In this document: piece by piece, positions 43,128 to 51,897 of the stretch
Layout: each line of letters starts with the position of its first letter
Position numbering within the stretch: position 1 is the first letter of the stretch
Assembly (NCBI RefSeq): GCF_900167455.1
Contig: NZ_FUWJ01000003.1
Span: 328,598 to 392,597, forward strand
Direction of reading: 5' to 3'
Length of the DNA stretch: 64,000 nt
Origin: Enhydrobacter aerosaccus
GTDB taxonomy: Bacteria; Pseudomonadota; Alphaproteobacteria; Reyranellales; Reyranellaceae
Program-made: the position numbers and the translations under genes
The notes under the pieces: model-generated
The model's input: the letters and a program-made list of their open reading frames with translations, nothing else
Database searches by the model: none
Told to the model about the DNA's origin: nothing

Positions 43128-44138
43128 TCAGGCGATCCGGATCAGCCGCTTGCCGAGATTTTCACCGCGATAGAGGCTGGCGATGGCGTCGGGCGCCTTG
43201 TCGATCCCGTCGAGTATGTCCTCGCGGTAGCGGAGCCTGCCCTCGCGAACCCACTGGGCGAGGGCGACACGGCCCTCGTCGTAGCGATTGGCGTAATCGA
43301 AGATCAGGATGCCCTGCATGCGGGCCCGCTTGACCAGCAGATGGCGCTCGACGCGCGGGCCGAGCGGAACGGGATCCCAGCTCGACACCGATGCCGTGCC
43401 GCAGATCACGACGCGCGCCCCGACAGTCAGATGCTTCATCACGGCATCGCTGATGGCGCCCGCCGTATTGTCGAAATAGACATCGATGCCGTTGGGACAG
43501 GCGGCGGTCAGCGCCGCGTCGAGATCTCCCTGCTTGTAGTCGATCGCGGCATCGTAGCCGAAGGCGTCGCGGCAGAGTTCGGCCTTGGTCGGTCCTCCGG
43601 CAATGCCGACGCTGCGACAGCCCTTGATCTTGGCGATCTGGCCGACGCAGGAGCCGACCGACCCCGCCGCCGTCGAGACGACGACCGTCTCGCCGGCTCT
43701 CGGCTGACCGACATCGAGCAGGCCGAAATAGGCCGTGAGACCGTTGAGGCCCAGCACGCCGAGCCAGGCCGACAGCGGCGGCTCGGCACTGGTGACCTTG
43801 GTCTGGATAGCGTCCGGGTCGACAGCAGCGAAATCCTGCCAGCCGAACATGCCGACAACCACATCGCCCGGCTGCCAGTCGGGATGGCGCGACTCGACGA
43901 TCCGGCCGGCGGCGAGGGAGCGCATGACGCCACCCAGCGGCACCGGCTCGGAATAATTGGCCACCGCACTGACCCAGCCGCGCATCGCCGGTTCGACTGA
44001 GAGATAGGAGTTCCGCACCAGCACTTGGCCGTCGGTCAGAACGGGCAACGGTCGCTCGACGACCTCGAAATGCTCGGCCTGCGGGATGCCGGTCGGCCGG
44101 GCCCGCAGCAGCACCTGCCGGTTGACGTCGTTCTTCAT
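43128..44138 (-). CDS. NADP-dependent MDR oxidoreductase (leukotriene B4 dehydrogenase-like)
   Basis: 336 residues, zinc-free medium-chain reductase of the CurA/PTGR family. Features are LLRARPTGIPQAEHFEV, YLSVEPAMRGWV, the LGLNGLTAYFGLLDVGQPRAGETVVVSTAAGSVGS stretch with the NADPH-binding region, and DVYFDNTAGAISDAVM. These enzymes reduce enone double bonds in the cytoplasm. Its start overlaps the stop of the upstream ATC-hydrolase-like gene by four bases (ATGA), so the two are coupled. Confidence 0.92.
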   Translation of the reverse strand: MKNDVNRQVLLRARPTGIPQAEHFEVVERPLPVLTDGQVLVRNSYLSVEPAMRGWVSAVANYSEPVPLGGVMRSLAAGRIVESRHPDWQPGDVVVGMFGWQDFAAVDPDAIQTKVTSAEPPLSAWLGVLGLNGLTAYFGLLDVGQPRAGETVVVSTAAGSVGSCVGQIAKIKGCRSVGIAGGPTKAELCRDAFGYDAAIDYKQGDLDAALTAACPNGIDVYFDNTAGAISDAVMKHLTVGARVVICGTASVSSWDPVPLGPRVERHLLVKRARMQGILIFDYANRYDEGRVALAQWVREGRLRYREDILDGIDKAPDAIASLYRGENLGKRLIRIA

Positions 44139-44620
44139 TTATCTTCGTAGCGATAGCGAAAGTCGCAGTGGCTGGCCCCCTGCATGATGGTCTGCGTGCG
44201 TTCGAGCTTGAGTTTGGGATCGTAGCCCTCGCAGAAGGCGCCGTCGCGATTGCAGGACAGCAGATGTCCGATCTCGCCCAGCCCCATGGCCTTGTAGGTC
44301 TCGGCATAGCGGCAGCGCGTGACATTGAACGCGAAGGTCTTGTCGGTCTGTTCCTTGACCTCGATCTCGAGCGCGCCGCCCTTGGTCCAGAGCGGCATCA
44401 CGTCCTCGAACGCCTGGAGCGACGGCCCGCCCGGCGCCGAAGCAGCGAACTGCTTGCCTTGGGCGATTGCCGAGCGCCGCACCGAATCGGTGATCGTCTT
44501 GCGCGCGACCTCCTCGCCATGGCTCGCCTTCAGCGTCTCGTAGACCTCTTTCAGGATCTCGGCCTCGATCTTCCGCTTCTCGAGCATCGACAGGCCTTCG
44601 GGGTGCAGAGGTTGTGCCAT
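44135..44620 (-). CDS. L-2-amino-thiazoline-4-carboxylate hydrolase-like protein
   Basis: 161 residues. The pattern LEKRKIEAEILKEVYETLKASHGEEVA at the N-terminus, FNVTRCRYAETYKAMG in the middle and ILSCNRDGAFCEGYDPKLKLERTQTIM-like elements in the C-terminal part (cysteines in TRCRYAE, LLSCNRD and AFCEGYD) match the ATC hydrolase family. The namesake opens the thiazoline ring to N-carbamoyl- or S-carbamoyl-cysteine in Pseudomonas; most relatives are uncharacterised. It is coupled to an MDR reductase, an arrangement that suggests a reductive degradation step. The ATG at 44620 is the natural start. Confidence 0.8.
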   Translation of the reverse strand: MAQPLHPEGLSMLEKRKIEAEILKEVYETLKASHGEEVARKTITDSVRRSAIAQGKQFAASAPGGPSLQAFEDVMPLWTKGGALEIEVKEQTDKTFAFNVTRCRYAETYKAMGLGEIGHLLSCNRDGAFCEGYDPKLKLERTQTIMQGASHCDFRYRYEDK

Positions 44621-44636
44621 GAAAAATAACTCGCGT

Positions 44637-44675
44637 GTTGTGCATCTTCGCAGATTGCGAAGCCTGCACCGTTTC
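44637..44675 (+). repeat. Leader repeat, copy 1, with hairpin
   Basis: About 39 bases upstream of the first lipoprotein gene that recur at 45507-45545 upstream of the second, with roughly 80-85 % identity. The centre is a perfect hairpin, CTTCGCA (44646-44652), GAT, TGCGAAG (44656-44662). Copy 2 keeps most of the stem. It could be an operator, an RNA element or the border of a duplicated unit. Confidence 0.6.
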
Positions 44676-44734
44676 GGTACTGGGTTCAAGAATTGGGGGC
44701 TATTGCGTGCGTTAATGCGCGCTGGGGGAGAACA

Positions 44735-45379
44735 ATGAGTTTAGGTCGCGTGAGCGTCATCGGCACCCTTGCCGTGACGGCGTTGGTTGTATCTGCGTGC
44801 GCTTCGATGATCGACGGTAGAACTCAGCAGGTTCTGGTTACCACCGACCCTCCCGGAGCAGATTGCGGACTGTATCGCGAAGGCGGCCTCCGGATCGCAA
44901 CGATCCAGAACACACCCGGCAGCGCCACGATTACCAAGACAAAGCACGATATTTCGATTGTCTGCGTGAAGACAGGATATCAGCAGGCGACATATTTGAA
45001 TCATTCGGGCTTGGCTGGTTCGACGGCAGTCAATTTGGTGGGCGGAATATTCACGCTTGGTATATCGACCGCCATTGGAGCGGCGGTGGATGCATCCACC
45101 GGTGCGGGGAATGAATACCAAAGCCAGGTCGATATACGCATGACCGCTAATTCGCCCGATCAGTCGGAGGCGCAAGCCACATTGCCGGCGACCTACGGAC
45201 CGGTCGGCAAGAGCGCGGAGACAAAGCAGGCAGCATCACAGACGGGTGCCAACGCGCCGTCCTCTGCCCCTGCAACGGCTTCGCCGACACCTCCCTCGGC
45301 CTCCACGCCCGAGGCGTCAGGCACTTCTGTGACGCCCGTTTCCGGCTCGGCGCCGCTCAAGGCCTCCACCGAGCGGTGA
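44735..45379 (+). CDS. Putative lipoprotein with PEGA-like domain
   Basis: 214 residues. The N-terminus MSLGRVSVIGTLAVTALVVSACAS is a lipoprotein signal with lipobox VSAC, so the mature protein begins at the cysteine and is membrane-anchored. Residues about 30-80 (QVLVTTDPPGADCGLYREGG and following) look like a PEGA-type domain. A hydrophobic glycine-rich stretch follows (AVNLVGGIFTLGISTAIGAAV), and the last 60 residues are low-complexity Ser/Pro/Ala/Thr. GGGGAG lies 7 bases before the ATG. It is divergent from the ATC hydrolase gene and is the first of two lipoprotein genes with shared flanking repeats. Confidence 0.75.
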   Translation: MSLGRVSVIGTLAVTALVVSACASMIDGRTQQVLVTTDPPGADCGLYREGGLRIATIQNTPGSATITKTKHDISIVCVKTGYQQATYLNHSGLAGSTAVNLVGGIFTLGISTAIGAAVDASTGAGNEYQSQVDIRMTANSPDQSEAQATLPATYGPVGKSAETKQAASQTGANAPSSAPATASPTPPSASTPEASGTSVTPVSGSAPLKASTER

Positions 45380-45446
45380 CGATGCGAACCGCACGTTTCT
45401 CAGTGTCGGGAGCTGCATGAAGAAGGGATGATCTGCTCCTCCGGGA

Positions 45447-45492
45447 GGCGACGATTTCGTTCGCCTCTCTGCGGTTGCGACGCCGCCGCTTT
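45447..45492 (+). repeat. Trailer repeat, copy 1
   Basis: 46 bases after the first lipoprotein gene that recur ungapped at 46468-46513 after the second, with about 8 mismatches (roughly 83 % identity). It shares the words TTCGTTCGCC and GCGACGCCGCCGCTTT. On the minus strand it can be read as an Arg-rich peptide in both copies, but I see no start or gene for that. The next leader repeat begins only 14 bases after this copy. Confidence 0.6.
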
Positions 45493-45506
45493 GAAGCAGC
45501 TCCTCT

Positions 45507-45545
45507 GTTATGCGTCATCGCAGATTGCGGAGCCAGCCCCGTTTC
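45507..45545 (+). repeat. Leader repeat, copy 2
   Basis: Second copy of the leader at 44637-44675, just upstream of the second lipoprotein gene. The hairpin arms CATCGCA and TGCGGAG retain five canonical pairs around the same GAT loop, plus one G-T pair and one mismatch. Confidence 0.6.
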
Positions 45546-45581
45546 ACTACCCACGGCAACTCGGGGAATTGGGGTGGAACG

Positions 45582-46307
45582 ATGCGCGAATCGATTTGGT
45601 TTTCCGTGCTTGCGGCGACAGCCGCGGGCCTGTTGTCAGGCTGCGTCTCGGACAACACCACCACCCAAAGCGCAGGTCCCCAAACGGCAAGTTCCCAGGC
45701 TTCCGCCACCGACTACTGCGCCAGCCTGACGGCGAACCGTCGTCGAGTCGCCAGGCTGCTCGACGACGCCGATAACAACCACGGCGCGCCCAATTCCGCG
45801 GCGGGGATTATCGGACTGTTTGGCGGGTCTTCAGCGATGACAGGGGGACGGTCATTGGCCGGACAGGACAGGCAGCGTGCCATCGACGACCTGCGGTCGG
45901 AGCGCTCGTCCCTCGATCATGAGATCGACCAGCGTCAGTGCACAGCGGAAGCGCGCGCCAAGGCGGGGGTCATCAAGCCCACGACCGATGCGGCCTACAA
46001 TGGCGTCTACGTCGGCAAGGGGAGCACGCAGAGCTGGTGCGCCCAACCCAGTCTGTCGCTGACCGTGAAGGACGGGCAGCTTTCCGGCAAGCTGACGGCG
46101 GAGGCATCCTATGACGTCAAGGGTGAGCTCTACGACAATGGAGATGTGTCCCTGCTGTTCAAGAAAGAGGGCACGGGCAGCTTTACCGACGACGTCGACG
46201 GCCGATTGAAGGATGGAACTCTGTCCGTGGGCGTGAAGTTGGACGACAGTCCGAGAGCCTGCTCCTATCAGTTTTCCGCGGCTCGATCGGCGGCGGGCGG
46301 CTCTTGA
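45582..46307 (+). CDS. Putative lipoprotein, hypothetical
   Basis: 241 residues. The signal ends in the lipobox LLSGC (MRESIWFSVLAATAAGLLSGCVS), so it is a lipoprotein. A Ser/Thr/Gln-rich linker follows, then a helical stretch with RQRAIDDLRSERSSLDHEIDQRQC and a C-terminal beta-rich domain of about 100 residues (AAYNGVYVGKGSTQSWC, LTVKDGQLSGKLTAEASYDVKG, LYDNGDVSLLF). Cysteines at DYCAS, RQCTA, SWCAQ and RACSY could form two disulfides. GGGGTGGAACG before the ATG acts as ribosome site. No known family is recognised. It does not look homologous to the first lipoprotein although their flanks are alike. Confidence 0.72.
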   Translation: MRESIWFSVLAATAAGLLSGCVSDNTTTQSAGPQTASSQASATDYCASLTANRRRVARLLDDADNNHGAPNSAAGIIGLFGGSSAMTGGRSLAGQDRQRAIDDLRSERSSLDHEIDQRQCTAEARAKAGVIKPTTDAAYNGVYVGKGSTQSWCAQPSLSLTVKDGQLSGKLTAEASYDVKGELYDNGDVSLLFKKEGTGSFTDDVDGRLKDGTLSVGVKLDDSPRACSYQFSAARSAAGGS

Positions 46308-46652
46308 TCCGACTGATCGGCGGTGCCGCGGTGAGCGGATTCGCCTGAGCGGCGCTCGATCCATCGACCGTCTCGATCATGTCGGGCGTCAGGCTGGATG
46401 AGGCGCTCCTGGATGCCACCTCTGTTCGTGCCGCCTTGACATCCCGCCGGCCGGGTGAAATATCCGCGGCGATGACTTCGTTCGCCCTCCTCCGGTCGCG
46501 ACGCCGCCGCTTTTCCAAGCGGCGTGAGAACGCGCGCGCGTAACAAACGCGCCGTATCGTGAAGCCGCTGGAGAGGATCGAGCGGCTTCCCTGTTTCCCT
46601 CTTCTCCAGCCGGCCCGCTCCAAAGGCCCCTGAACTTGCGAGAGAGAAGACC
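46308..46652. repeat. Gene-free region ahead of argC, with trailer repeat copy 2
   Basis: 345 bp with no gene that I can support. It contains the second copy of the trailer repeat at 46468-46513. The promoter of argC must lie here; a GAGAGAGAAG ribosome site precedes the ATG at 46653. The long minus-strand frame across it (46183-46623) has no credible start or family. Confidence 0.5.
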
Positions 46653-47621
46653 ATGACCAGCAACAAGACCAAGATCTTCATCGACGGCCAGCACGGCACG
46701 ACCGGGCTCAAGATCCACGAGCGCCTCAAGGACCGGCCGGACATCGAGCTGCTCGAGCTGCCGATGGCCGACCGCAAGGATCTTGCGAAGCGGGTCGAGA
46801 TCGCCAAGGCGGCCGACATCGCCGTGCTCTGCCTGCCGGACGCGGCGGTGAAGGAGCTGATGACGGCGCTGGGCGACGCCGATGTGTGCGTGATCGACGC
46901 CAGCACGGCGCACCGGGTCGCGGACGGCTGGACCTATGGCTTCCCCGAGCTCAGCAAGGAGCATCGCAAGAAGCTGCTGGCCTCCAAGCGGATCAGCAAT
47001 CCGGGCTGCTATCCCACGGGCGCGATCAGCATCCTGCACCCGCTGGTCGAGGCCGGCATCGTGCGGGCCGACTCGACCCCGGCGGTGTTCGGTGTGTCGG
47101 GCTATACTGGCGGCGGCAAGGAGCTGGTCGAGATCCACGAGAAGACGCCGAACGTCGAGCCGTTCGGGCTCTATGGCCTCGAGCTCACGCACAAGCACGT
47201 GCCGGAGATGAAGAAGTACTCCGGCCTTTCACACGCGCCGCTGTTCGTGCCGTCGGTCGGTCACTATGCCCAGGGCATGCTGATCATGGTGCCGATCACC
47301 CGCGACATCACCACCAAGGCGACGCACGCGGCAGACGTACAGAAGGCGCTGAGCGACCATTATGCCGGCGAGAAGTTCGTCACCGTGCGGCCGTTCGCCG
47401 ATCGCAAGTGGCTGGAGCGGGACCGGTTCCTGCGGGCCGACCGGCTGATCGACACCAACTCGATGGAGTTGGCGGTCTATGCCAACGAGATCGACGGCAA
47501 CATCCTCGCCGTCGCCTCGCTCGACAATCTCGGCAAGGGCGCCTCCGGCGCCGCCGTGCAGGTGATCAATCTCAAGACCGGCGTCGACGAAGCCACCGGT
47601 CTGGCCGTCGCCGCTCAGTAG
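46653..47621 (+). CDS. argC: N-acetyl-gamma-glutamyl-phosphate reductase (short type 2)
   Basis: 322 residues. It reduces N-acetylglutamyl-5-phosphate to the semialdehyde in arginine synthesis. The N-terminus KIFIDGQHGTTGLKIHERL is the NADP-binding motif, the active-site cysteine is in ISNPGCYPTGAI, and GVSGYTGGGKEL and ELTHKHVPEM with the catalytic His follow. The shorter length and the start pattern put it in the type 2 group common in alphaproteobacteria. Its last seven bases overlap the end of the convergent LysR gene. Confidence 0.95.
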   Translation: MTSNKTKIFIDGQHGTTGLKIHERLKDRPDIELLELPMADRKDLAKRVEIAKAADIAVLCLPDAAVKELMTALGDADVCVIDASTAHRVADGWTYGFPELSKEHRKKLLASKRISNPGCYPTGAISILHPLVEAGIVRADSTPAVFGVSGYTGGGKELVEIHEKTPNVEPFGLYGLELTHKHVPEMKKYSGLSHAPLFVPSVGHYAQGMLIMVPITRDITTKATHAADVQKALSDHYAGEKFVTVRPFADRKWLERDRFLRADRLIDTNSMELAVYANEIDGNILAVASLDNLGKGASGAAVQVINLKTGVDEATGLAVAAQ

Positions 47622-48565
47622 CTGGCGGCGAGCAGCCCGAGCTGCGGATAGAGCCGATCGACGGCTTCGACGTCGCGGCGCATCTCGGCAACGATCCAGT
47701 CGCGGATCTCCCGGACGACCGGCCTTTCCGGCCGGTTGGCCGGGCCGTGCAGGATGCAGAGGCGCTGGCCATGGGTCAGCGTCTGCGAGGCGGGCACGAG
47801 CGTGCCGGAGATCAGGGCGCTCGACACCACTGTCAGCCAGCCGAAGGCAATTCCCTGGCCGAGCAGGGCGGCCTGCACGACCACCGCATAGTCGGAGAAG
47901 TTGAGCGACTTCGGCGGGCCATGGCGGCCGGTCTCGAATGACGGGTCGTCGCCAGCCCAGTCGGCCGGCGTATCCGTCAGATGGATGATGGTGTTGCCGT
48001 CGTCCCGCGCCTCTCCATTGGCGCCCTGCAATCGATAGCTCGGGCTGCAGACCGGCACCATGAGCTCCTTCATCAGCAGGACGCCTTGGGCGCCGACCTC
48101 GTCCTTGCCGATGAAGCGCATGCCGAGATCGACATTGTCGACCGGCCCGCGCAGTGACCCCGCGATCAACTGGAAACGGAGATCCACCCTGGGAAACAGC
48201 CGCTGGAAGCGGTCGATCCGCGGCATCAGCCAATGGGTGGTGAAGGCCGACGAGACCGAGAGCGTCACGGTCTCGAGCCCACCGCGCCGCTGCTCGAGAT
48301 CGCGCAGGCCGGCCTCGATGCTGCGGAAGCCGTCGGCGATCCGCCGATAGAGCGCCTCGCCCTCCTGCGTCAGCACCGCCCCCTTGGCATCGCGCTCGAA
48401 CAGCCGCACGCCGAGATGACTTTCGAAGCGCGACAGCATGCGGCTGACGGCCGGCTGGGTGACGTTCAATTCCGCTGCAGCACGCGTGAAATTGCCGTTG
48501 CGGGCCGCTGATTCGAAGACGAACAGGGCATTGCTGGAGGGCAATAACCGGCGAAGGTCGGGCAT
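47615..48565 (-). CDS. LysR family transcriptional regulator (GcvA-like)
   Basis: 316 residues. The winged helix-turn-helix is at residues 10-65 (LFVFESAARNGNFTRAAAELNVTQPAVSRMLSRFESHLGVRLFER). The rest is the periplasmic-binding-like effector domain. The start pattern PSSNALFVFESAARNGNFTRAA is like GcvA/TrpI-type regulators. It is divergent from the polyamine-type ABC operon with 82 bp between the starts, so it very probably controls that operon. The effector is unknown. Confidence 0.92.
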   Translation of the reverse strand: MPDLRRLLPSSNALFVFESAARNGNFTRAAAELNVTQPAVSRMLSRFESHLGVRLFERDAKGAVLTQEGEALYRRIADGFRSIEAGLRDLEQRRGGLETVTLSVSSAFTTHWLMPRIDRFQRLFPRVDLRFQLIAGSLRGPVDNVDLGMRFIGKDEVGAQGVLLMKELMVPVCSPSYRLQGANGEARDDGNTIIHLTDTPADWAGDDPSFETGRHGPPKSLNFSDYAVVVQAALLGQGIAFGWLTVVSSALISGTLVPASQTLTHGQRLCILHGPANRPERPVVREIRDWIVAEMRRDVEAVDRLYPQLGLLAASY

Positions 48566-48647
48566 AACATGAGGTTATGGAAAAGCTGACTATTCGGCAA
48601 TTGCCTGCACTTGCGTTTCGCTCTCTCATCGATACCGGTCAGCGACC

Positions 48648-49781
48648 ATGATCAGGGGTCATGGGAGCGAGGCCGTCATTCTTCCAGGGCGAGGAACGGT
48701 GCAGGCAGGGGGCGAGCGCGTCGAGGTCCGATCGGCCAGCAAGAGCTACGGCTCGGTCCTGGCGCTCGACAATGTTTCCCTGGACGTCGCCCCGCACGAG
48801 TTCGTTTCGCTGCTCGGTCCATCGGGCTCCGGCAAGACCACATTGCTCGGCATCCTCGGCGGTTTCATCCAACCCTCGGCCGGCTCGATCCATTTCGGCG
48901 GCCGTGACGTCACCTTCGTACCGCCGCACAAGCGCGATATCGGCATCGTCTTCCAGAGCTATGCCCTCTTCCCGCACATGACGGTGGGCGAGAACGTGGC
49001 CTTCGCGCTGCGGGCGCGGCGCCTGCCCAAGTCGAGCTGGGCCGACAAGGTGAAGCACGCGCTCGCGATGGTCGGGCTCGCCGGCTACGAGGAGCGCGGC
49101 ATCGCCCAGCTCTCGGGCGGCCAGCGCCAGCGCGTGGCGCTCGCTCGCACCATCATCTTCGATCCGCGCCTGATCCTGATGGACGAGCCGCTTTCGGCGC
49201 TCGACAAGCAGCTGCGCGAGGCGATGCAGATCGAGCTGCGGCAACTCCATCGCCGGCTGGGCGCCACGATCATCTATGTCACGCACGATCAGCGCGAAGC
49301 CCTGACCATGAGCGACCGCGTCGCCGTGCTGAAGGACGGCAAGCTGGTCCAGATCGACCGGCCCGACCGGCTCTACGACCATCCGGCCAACGCCTTCGTG
49401 GCGAGCTTCATCGGCGAGGCGACGCTTCTTCCGGTGACGCGCGTGGACGGCGCCAGCGTGTCGTTGGACGGCGCGATCCTGAGGACAGGACGGCCTGTCC
49501 CCGCGACCGGCGATCTCGTGCTCGCCGTCCAGACCGAAAAGCTCCTGATCGATCTCGATCGCCAGGATCCGACCCGCAATCATTTCTCCGGACGCGTCGC
49601 CGACATCGTGTTCCAGGGCGAGAGCCTGCGCGTTTTCCTGACCCTCGATGGCGGCGCCAGCCTCAGCCTGCGCCAGCCGAGCCACTACGAAGCCACGCGC
49701 CGCATTCCGCCGATCGGCGAGCGCGTGAATGTCAGTCTTCATCCCGAGGACACGATCGTCGTGCCCAGGACCGAGAGTTGA
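48648..49781 (+). CDS. ABC importer ATP-binding protein (PotA/spermidine-putrescine type)
   Basis: 377 residues. Walker [10 protein letters not shown], the Q-loop VFQSYALFPHMTV, signature [13 protein letters not shown], Walker B LILMDEPLSALD and the switch VTHDQREAL are all intact. A C-terminal TOBE-like domain begins about residue 280. It drives uptake of the ligand bound by the 51898 binding protein through the two permeases at 52982 and 53848. It is the first gene of an operon that also has two enzymes. An ATG in the same frame is at 48648; a downstream start cannot be ruled out because the first ~30 residues are not conserved in the family. Confidence 0.92.
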   Translation: MIRGHGSEAVILPGRGTVQAGGERVEVRSASKSYGSVLALDNVSLDVAPHEFVSLLGPSGSGKTTLLGILGGFIQPSAGSIHFGGRDVTFVPPHKRDIGIVFQSYALFPHMTVGENVAFALRARRLPKSSWADKVKHALAMVGLAGYEERGIAQLSGGQRQRVALARTIIFDPRLILMDEPLSALDKQLREAMQIELRQLHRRLGATIIYVTHDQREALTMSDRVAVLKDGKLVQIDRPDRLYDHPANAFVASFIGEATLLPVTRVDGASVSLDGAILRTGRPVPATGDLVLAVQTEKLLIDLDRQDPTRNHFSGRVADIVFQGESLRVFLTLDGGASLSLRQPSHYEATRRIPPIGERVNVSLHPEDTIVVPRTES

Positions 49782-49836
49782 TCCCCCAGGGCTGATCGCC
49801 TCAGCCACAAACCGTCAGCAAAGCGAGAGATGCATA

Positions 49837-50535
49837 ATGTCGTTCAGTGATTTCAAAGTCCTCACCTTCGATGTCGTCGGCACGCTCATCGACTTCGAGG
49901 CCGGCATCCTGCGCTCGGTGCGCCGCATCGCTGGGAAGGCGGCCGAGGCCCTGACCGACGAACAGATCTTCGAGCCCTACAAGCGCGGCCGCGATGCGCA
50001 TTACGAACGTTCGAGCGAGGTCATGGCGCTGGTCTATATCCATCTTGCCAAGGAGCTCGGCCTTCCCGCCGACGATCGGTCGGCCGAGGCGTTCCAGATG
50101 GACGTGCTGCGCTGGCCGGCCTTCCCCGACTCGGCGGAAGCGCTGAAGCGGCTGCGCCAGCGGTTCCGGCTGGTCGCCATGACCAATGCCGATCGGTCCG
50201 CCTTCTCCTTCTATTCCCACACGCTGGGCAATCCGTTCCACGACAGCGTCACCGCCGACGAGACCGGCTGCGCCAAACCCAATCCGCAGTTCTTCGCCTT
50301 CAATCGGGGCCGCCAGTCGGCCTTCGGCTACAAGAAGGAGGAGATCCTTCATGTCGCGCAGAGCCAGCATCACGATATCGGGGTGGCGCATGCGCTGGGC
50401 TACAAGACCTGCTGGATCGAGCGGCGCCAGGGCCAACCGGGCTTCGGCGGTACGCCGGCGGTGCCCAAGCTCACCAAGCCCGACTATCACTTCGCGACGT
50501 TGAAGGCGCTGGCCGACGCGGTCGAGGCGGCGTAG
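49837..50535 (+). CDS. Haloacid dehalogenase type II-like HAD hydrolase
   Basis: 232 residues. Motif I is FDVVGTLIDFE with the nucleophilic Asp10, where D-x-x-G-T matches L-2-haloacid dehalogenases; VAMTNADR is motif II, and the KPNPQFFAFN lysine and GVAHALGYKTCWIERR are the later motifs. It may hydrolyse a 2-haloacid or a phosphate ester. The ATG at 49837 matches the usual N-terminus MSFSDFKVLTFDVVGTL. It lies between the ABC ATPase and the FAD oxidase genes of one operon, so it probably acts on the imported compound or a breakdown product. Confidence 0.85.
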   Translation: MSFSDFKVLTFDVVGTLIDFEAGILRSVRRIAGKAAEALTDEQIFEPYKRGRDAHYERSSEVMALVYIHLAKELGLPADDRSAEAFQMDVLRWPAFPDSAEALKRLRQRFRLVAMTNADRSAFSFYSHTLGNPFHDSVTADETGCAKPNPQFFAFNRGRQSAFGYKKEEILHVAQSQHHDIGVAHALGYKTCWIERRQGQPGFGGTPAVPKLTKPDYHFATLKALADAVEAA

Positions 50536-50541
50536 GCGAAG

Positions 50542-51858
50542 ATGGCGTCCGGCCGCGCCTCCCTCCAGTTCCCGCCCGCGGCTCCGTCGCTGTGGGCGGC
50601 GACGGCGATTGCGCCGCCCGACCTGCAGTCGCTCAAGGGCGACGTGCAGGCCGACGTCGTCATTGTCGGGGGCGGGTACACCGGACTCTCCGCGGCGCAT
50701 CATCTGGCCGAGAGTGGGCTCGATCCTGTCGTCCTCGAGGCGAACGAGATCGGCTGGGGAGCCAGTGGCCGCAACGGCGGCGTGATCAGCGCCAAGTTCC
50801 GGGTCTCCTTTCCCGACATCGCGACCGCGCATGGCAAAGCGGTGGCGCGGCGTATGTACGGGCTGGCCAACGAATCGATCGATGCGGTCGCCCAGCTCGT
50901 CGATCGCTATCAGCTCACTGCCGCGCGCTTCACGCAATCGGGACAGGTGAAGGCCGCGCACAACCAGGAGACCCTGAAGCACGCCATCGACGAGGCCGAA
51001 TGGCTTCGGACGGAACTCGGCGAAGGCACCTTGTCGGTGCTGTCCGCGGCCGAGGTGCGCGAGGAAACCGGTTCGTCGACCTTCGTCGGCGGTGTGCGCA
51101 ATGTCGGGACCGGCGGCATCCATCCCTTGAATTATGTGCGGGGGCTGGCGGCGGGCGTATCCGGCCGCGGCGTGCGTATCTTCGTGCGCAGTCCGGCGCT
51201 GCGCTTCCGGCGCGACGGCGGCGGGGTCGTCGTCGAGACGGCGAGCGGCTCCGTCAGGGCACGACAGCTCGTCGTTGCCACCAACAGCTATTCCGATCTC
51301 ACCGCCGCTACGACGCGCTTCCAGCGGACGCACATCCCGTTCCGCAGCGCCATGATCGCGACCGAGCCGCTGTCGGCCAACCTGGCGGCGACGATCATGC
51401 CGACGCGCCGCACCTATACCGAGACCAAGCGCATGATGCGCTGGTTCCGCATGGTCGACGATCGGGTGATCTTTGGCGGCCGCGGCGCCTTCGGCAAGCA
51501 GGACTCGGCCTCCGCCTTCGAGGCCTTGCGCAAGGCGATGATCGGCATCTTCCCGCCGCTCGCCGACGTGCCGATCGCCTATCGCTGGTCGGGCCTGGTG
51601 GCGATGACGCTCGACTCGGTGCCGCATGTCGGTCGCCTCGACGACGGCACCCTGTTCGCCATGGGCTACAACGGCGCCGGCGTGGCCATGTCGACGCTGA
51701 TGGGCCGCTACATCGCCGCCTTCGCGCGCGGCGAGACGCCCGATGTTGGCCTGCTCGATGCAAGACGCCTGCGGCCGGTGCCGCTTTACTCACTGCGTGA
51801 ACCGGCCGTGCGTCTCGTCGCCGGCTGGTACCAGTTCCTGGATGCAATCGGACGGTGA
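50542..51858 (+). CDS. FAD-dependent amine oxidoreductase (DAO/PuuB-like)
   Basis: 438 residues. The FAD motif is VVIVGGGYTGLSAAHHLAESG; GWGASGRNGGVISAKFR is the marker of gamma-glutamylputrescine oxidase-like DAO proteins, and YRWSGLVAMTLDSVPHVG and GYNGAGVAMSTLMG close the fold. It starts six bases after the HAD gene. In this operon it would oxidise the amine brought in by the transporter, producing an aldehyde, ammonia or amine, and H2O2. The substrate is unknown. Confidence 0.9.
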   Translation: MASGRASLQFPPAAPSLWAATAIAPPDLQSLKGDVQADVVIVGGGYTGLSAAHHLAESGLDPVVLEANEIGWGASGRNGGVISAKFRVSFPDIATAHGKAVARRMYGLANESIDAVAQLVDRYQLTAARFTQSGQVKAAHNQETLKHAIDEAEWLRTELGEGTLSVLSAAEVREETGSSTFVGGVRNVGTGGIHPLNYVRGLAAGVSGRGVRIFVRSPALRFRRDGGGVVVETASGSVRARQLVVATNSYSDLTAATTRFQRTHIPFRSAMIATEPLSANLAATIMPTRRTYTETKRMMRWFRMVDDRVIFGGRGAFGKQDSASAFEALRKAMIGIFPPLADVPIAYRWSGLVAMTLDSVPHVGRLDDGTLFAMGYNGAGVAMSTLMGRYIAAFARGETPDVGLLDARRLRPVPLYSLREPAVRLVAGWYQFLDAIGR

Positions 51859-51897
51859 TGTTCAGAAGACCAACGACTTCAACAACGGGGATCCATC

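Noticed and set aside
46183..46623. Arg-rich minus-strand frame before argC, similar to one at 45357-45554
   Set aside because: The likeness is explained by the DNA trailer repeat; neither frame has a credible start, and both overlap the lipoprotein genes.
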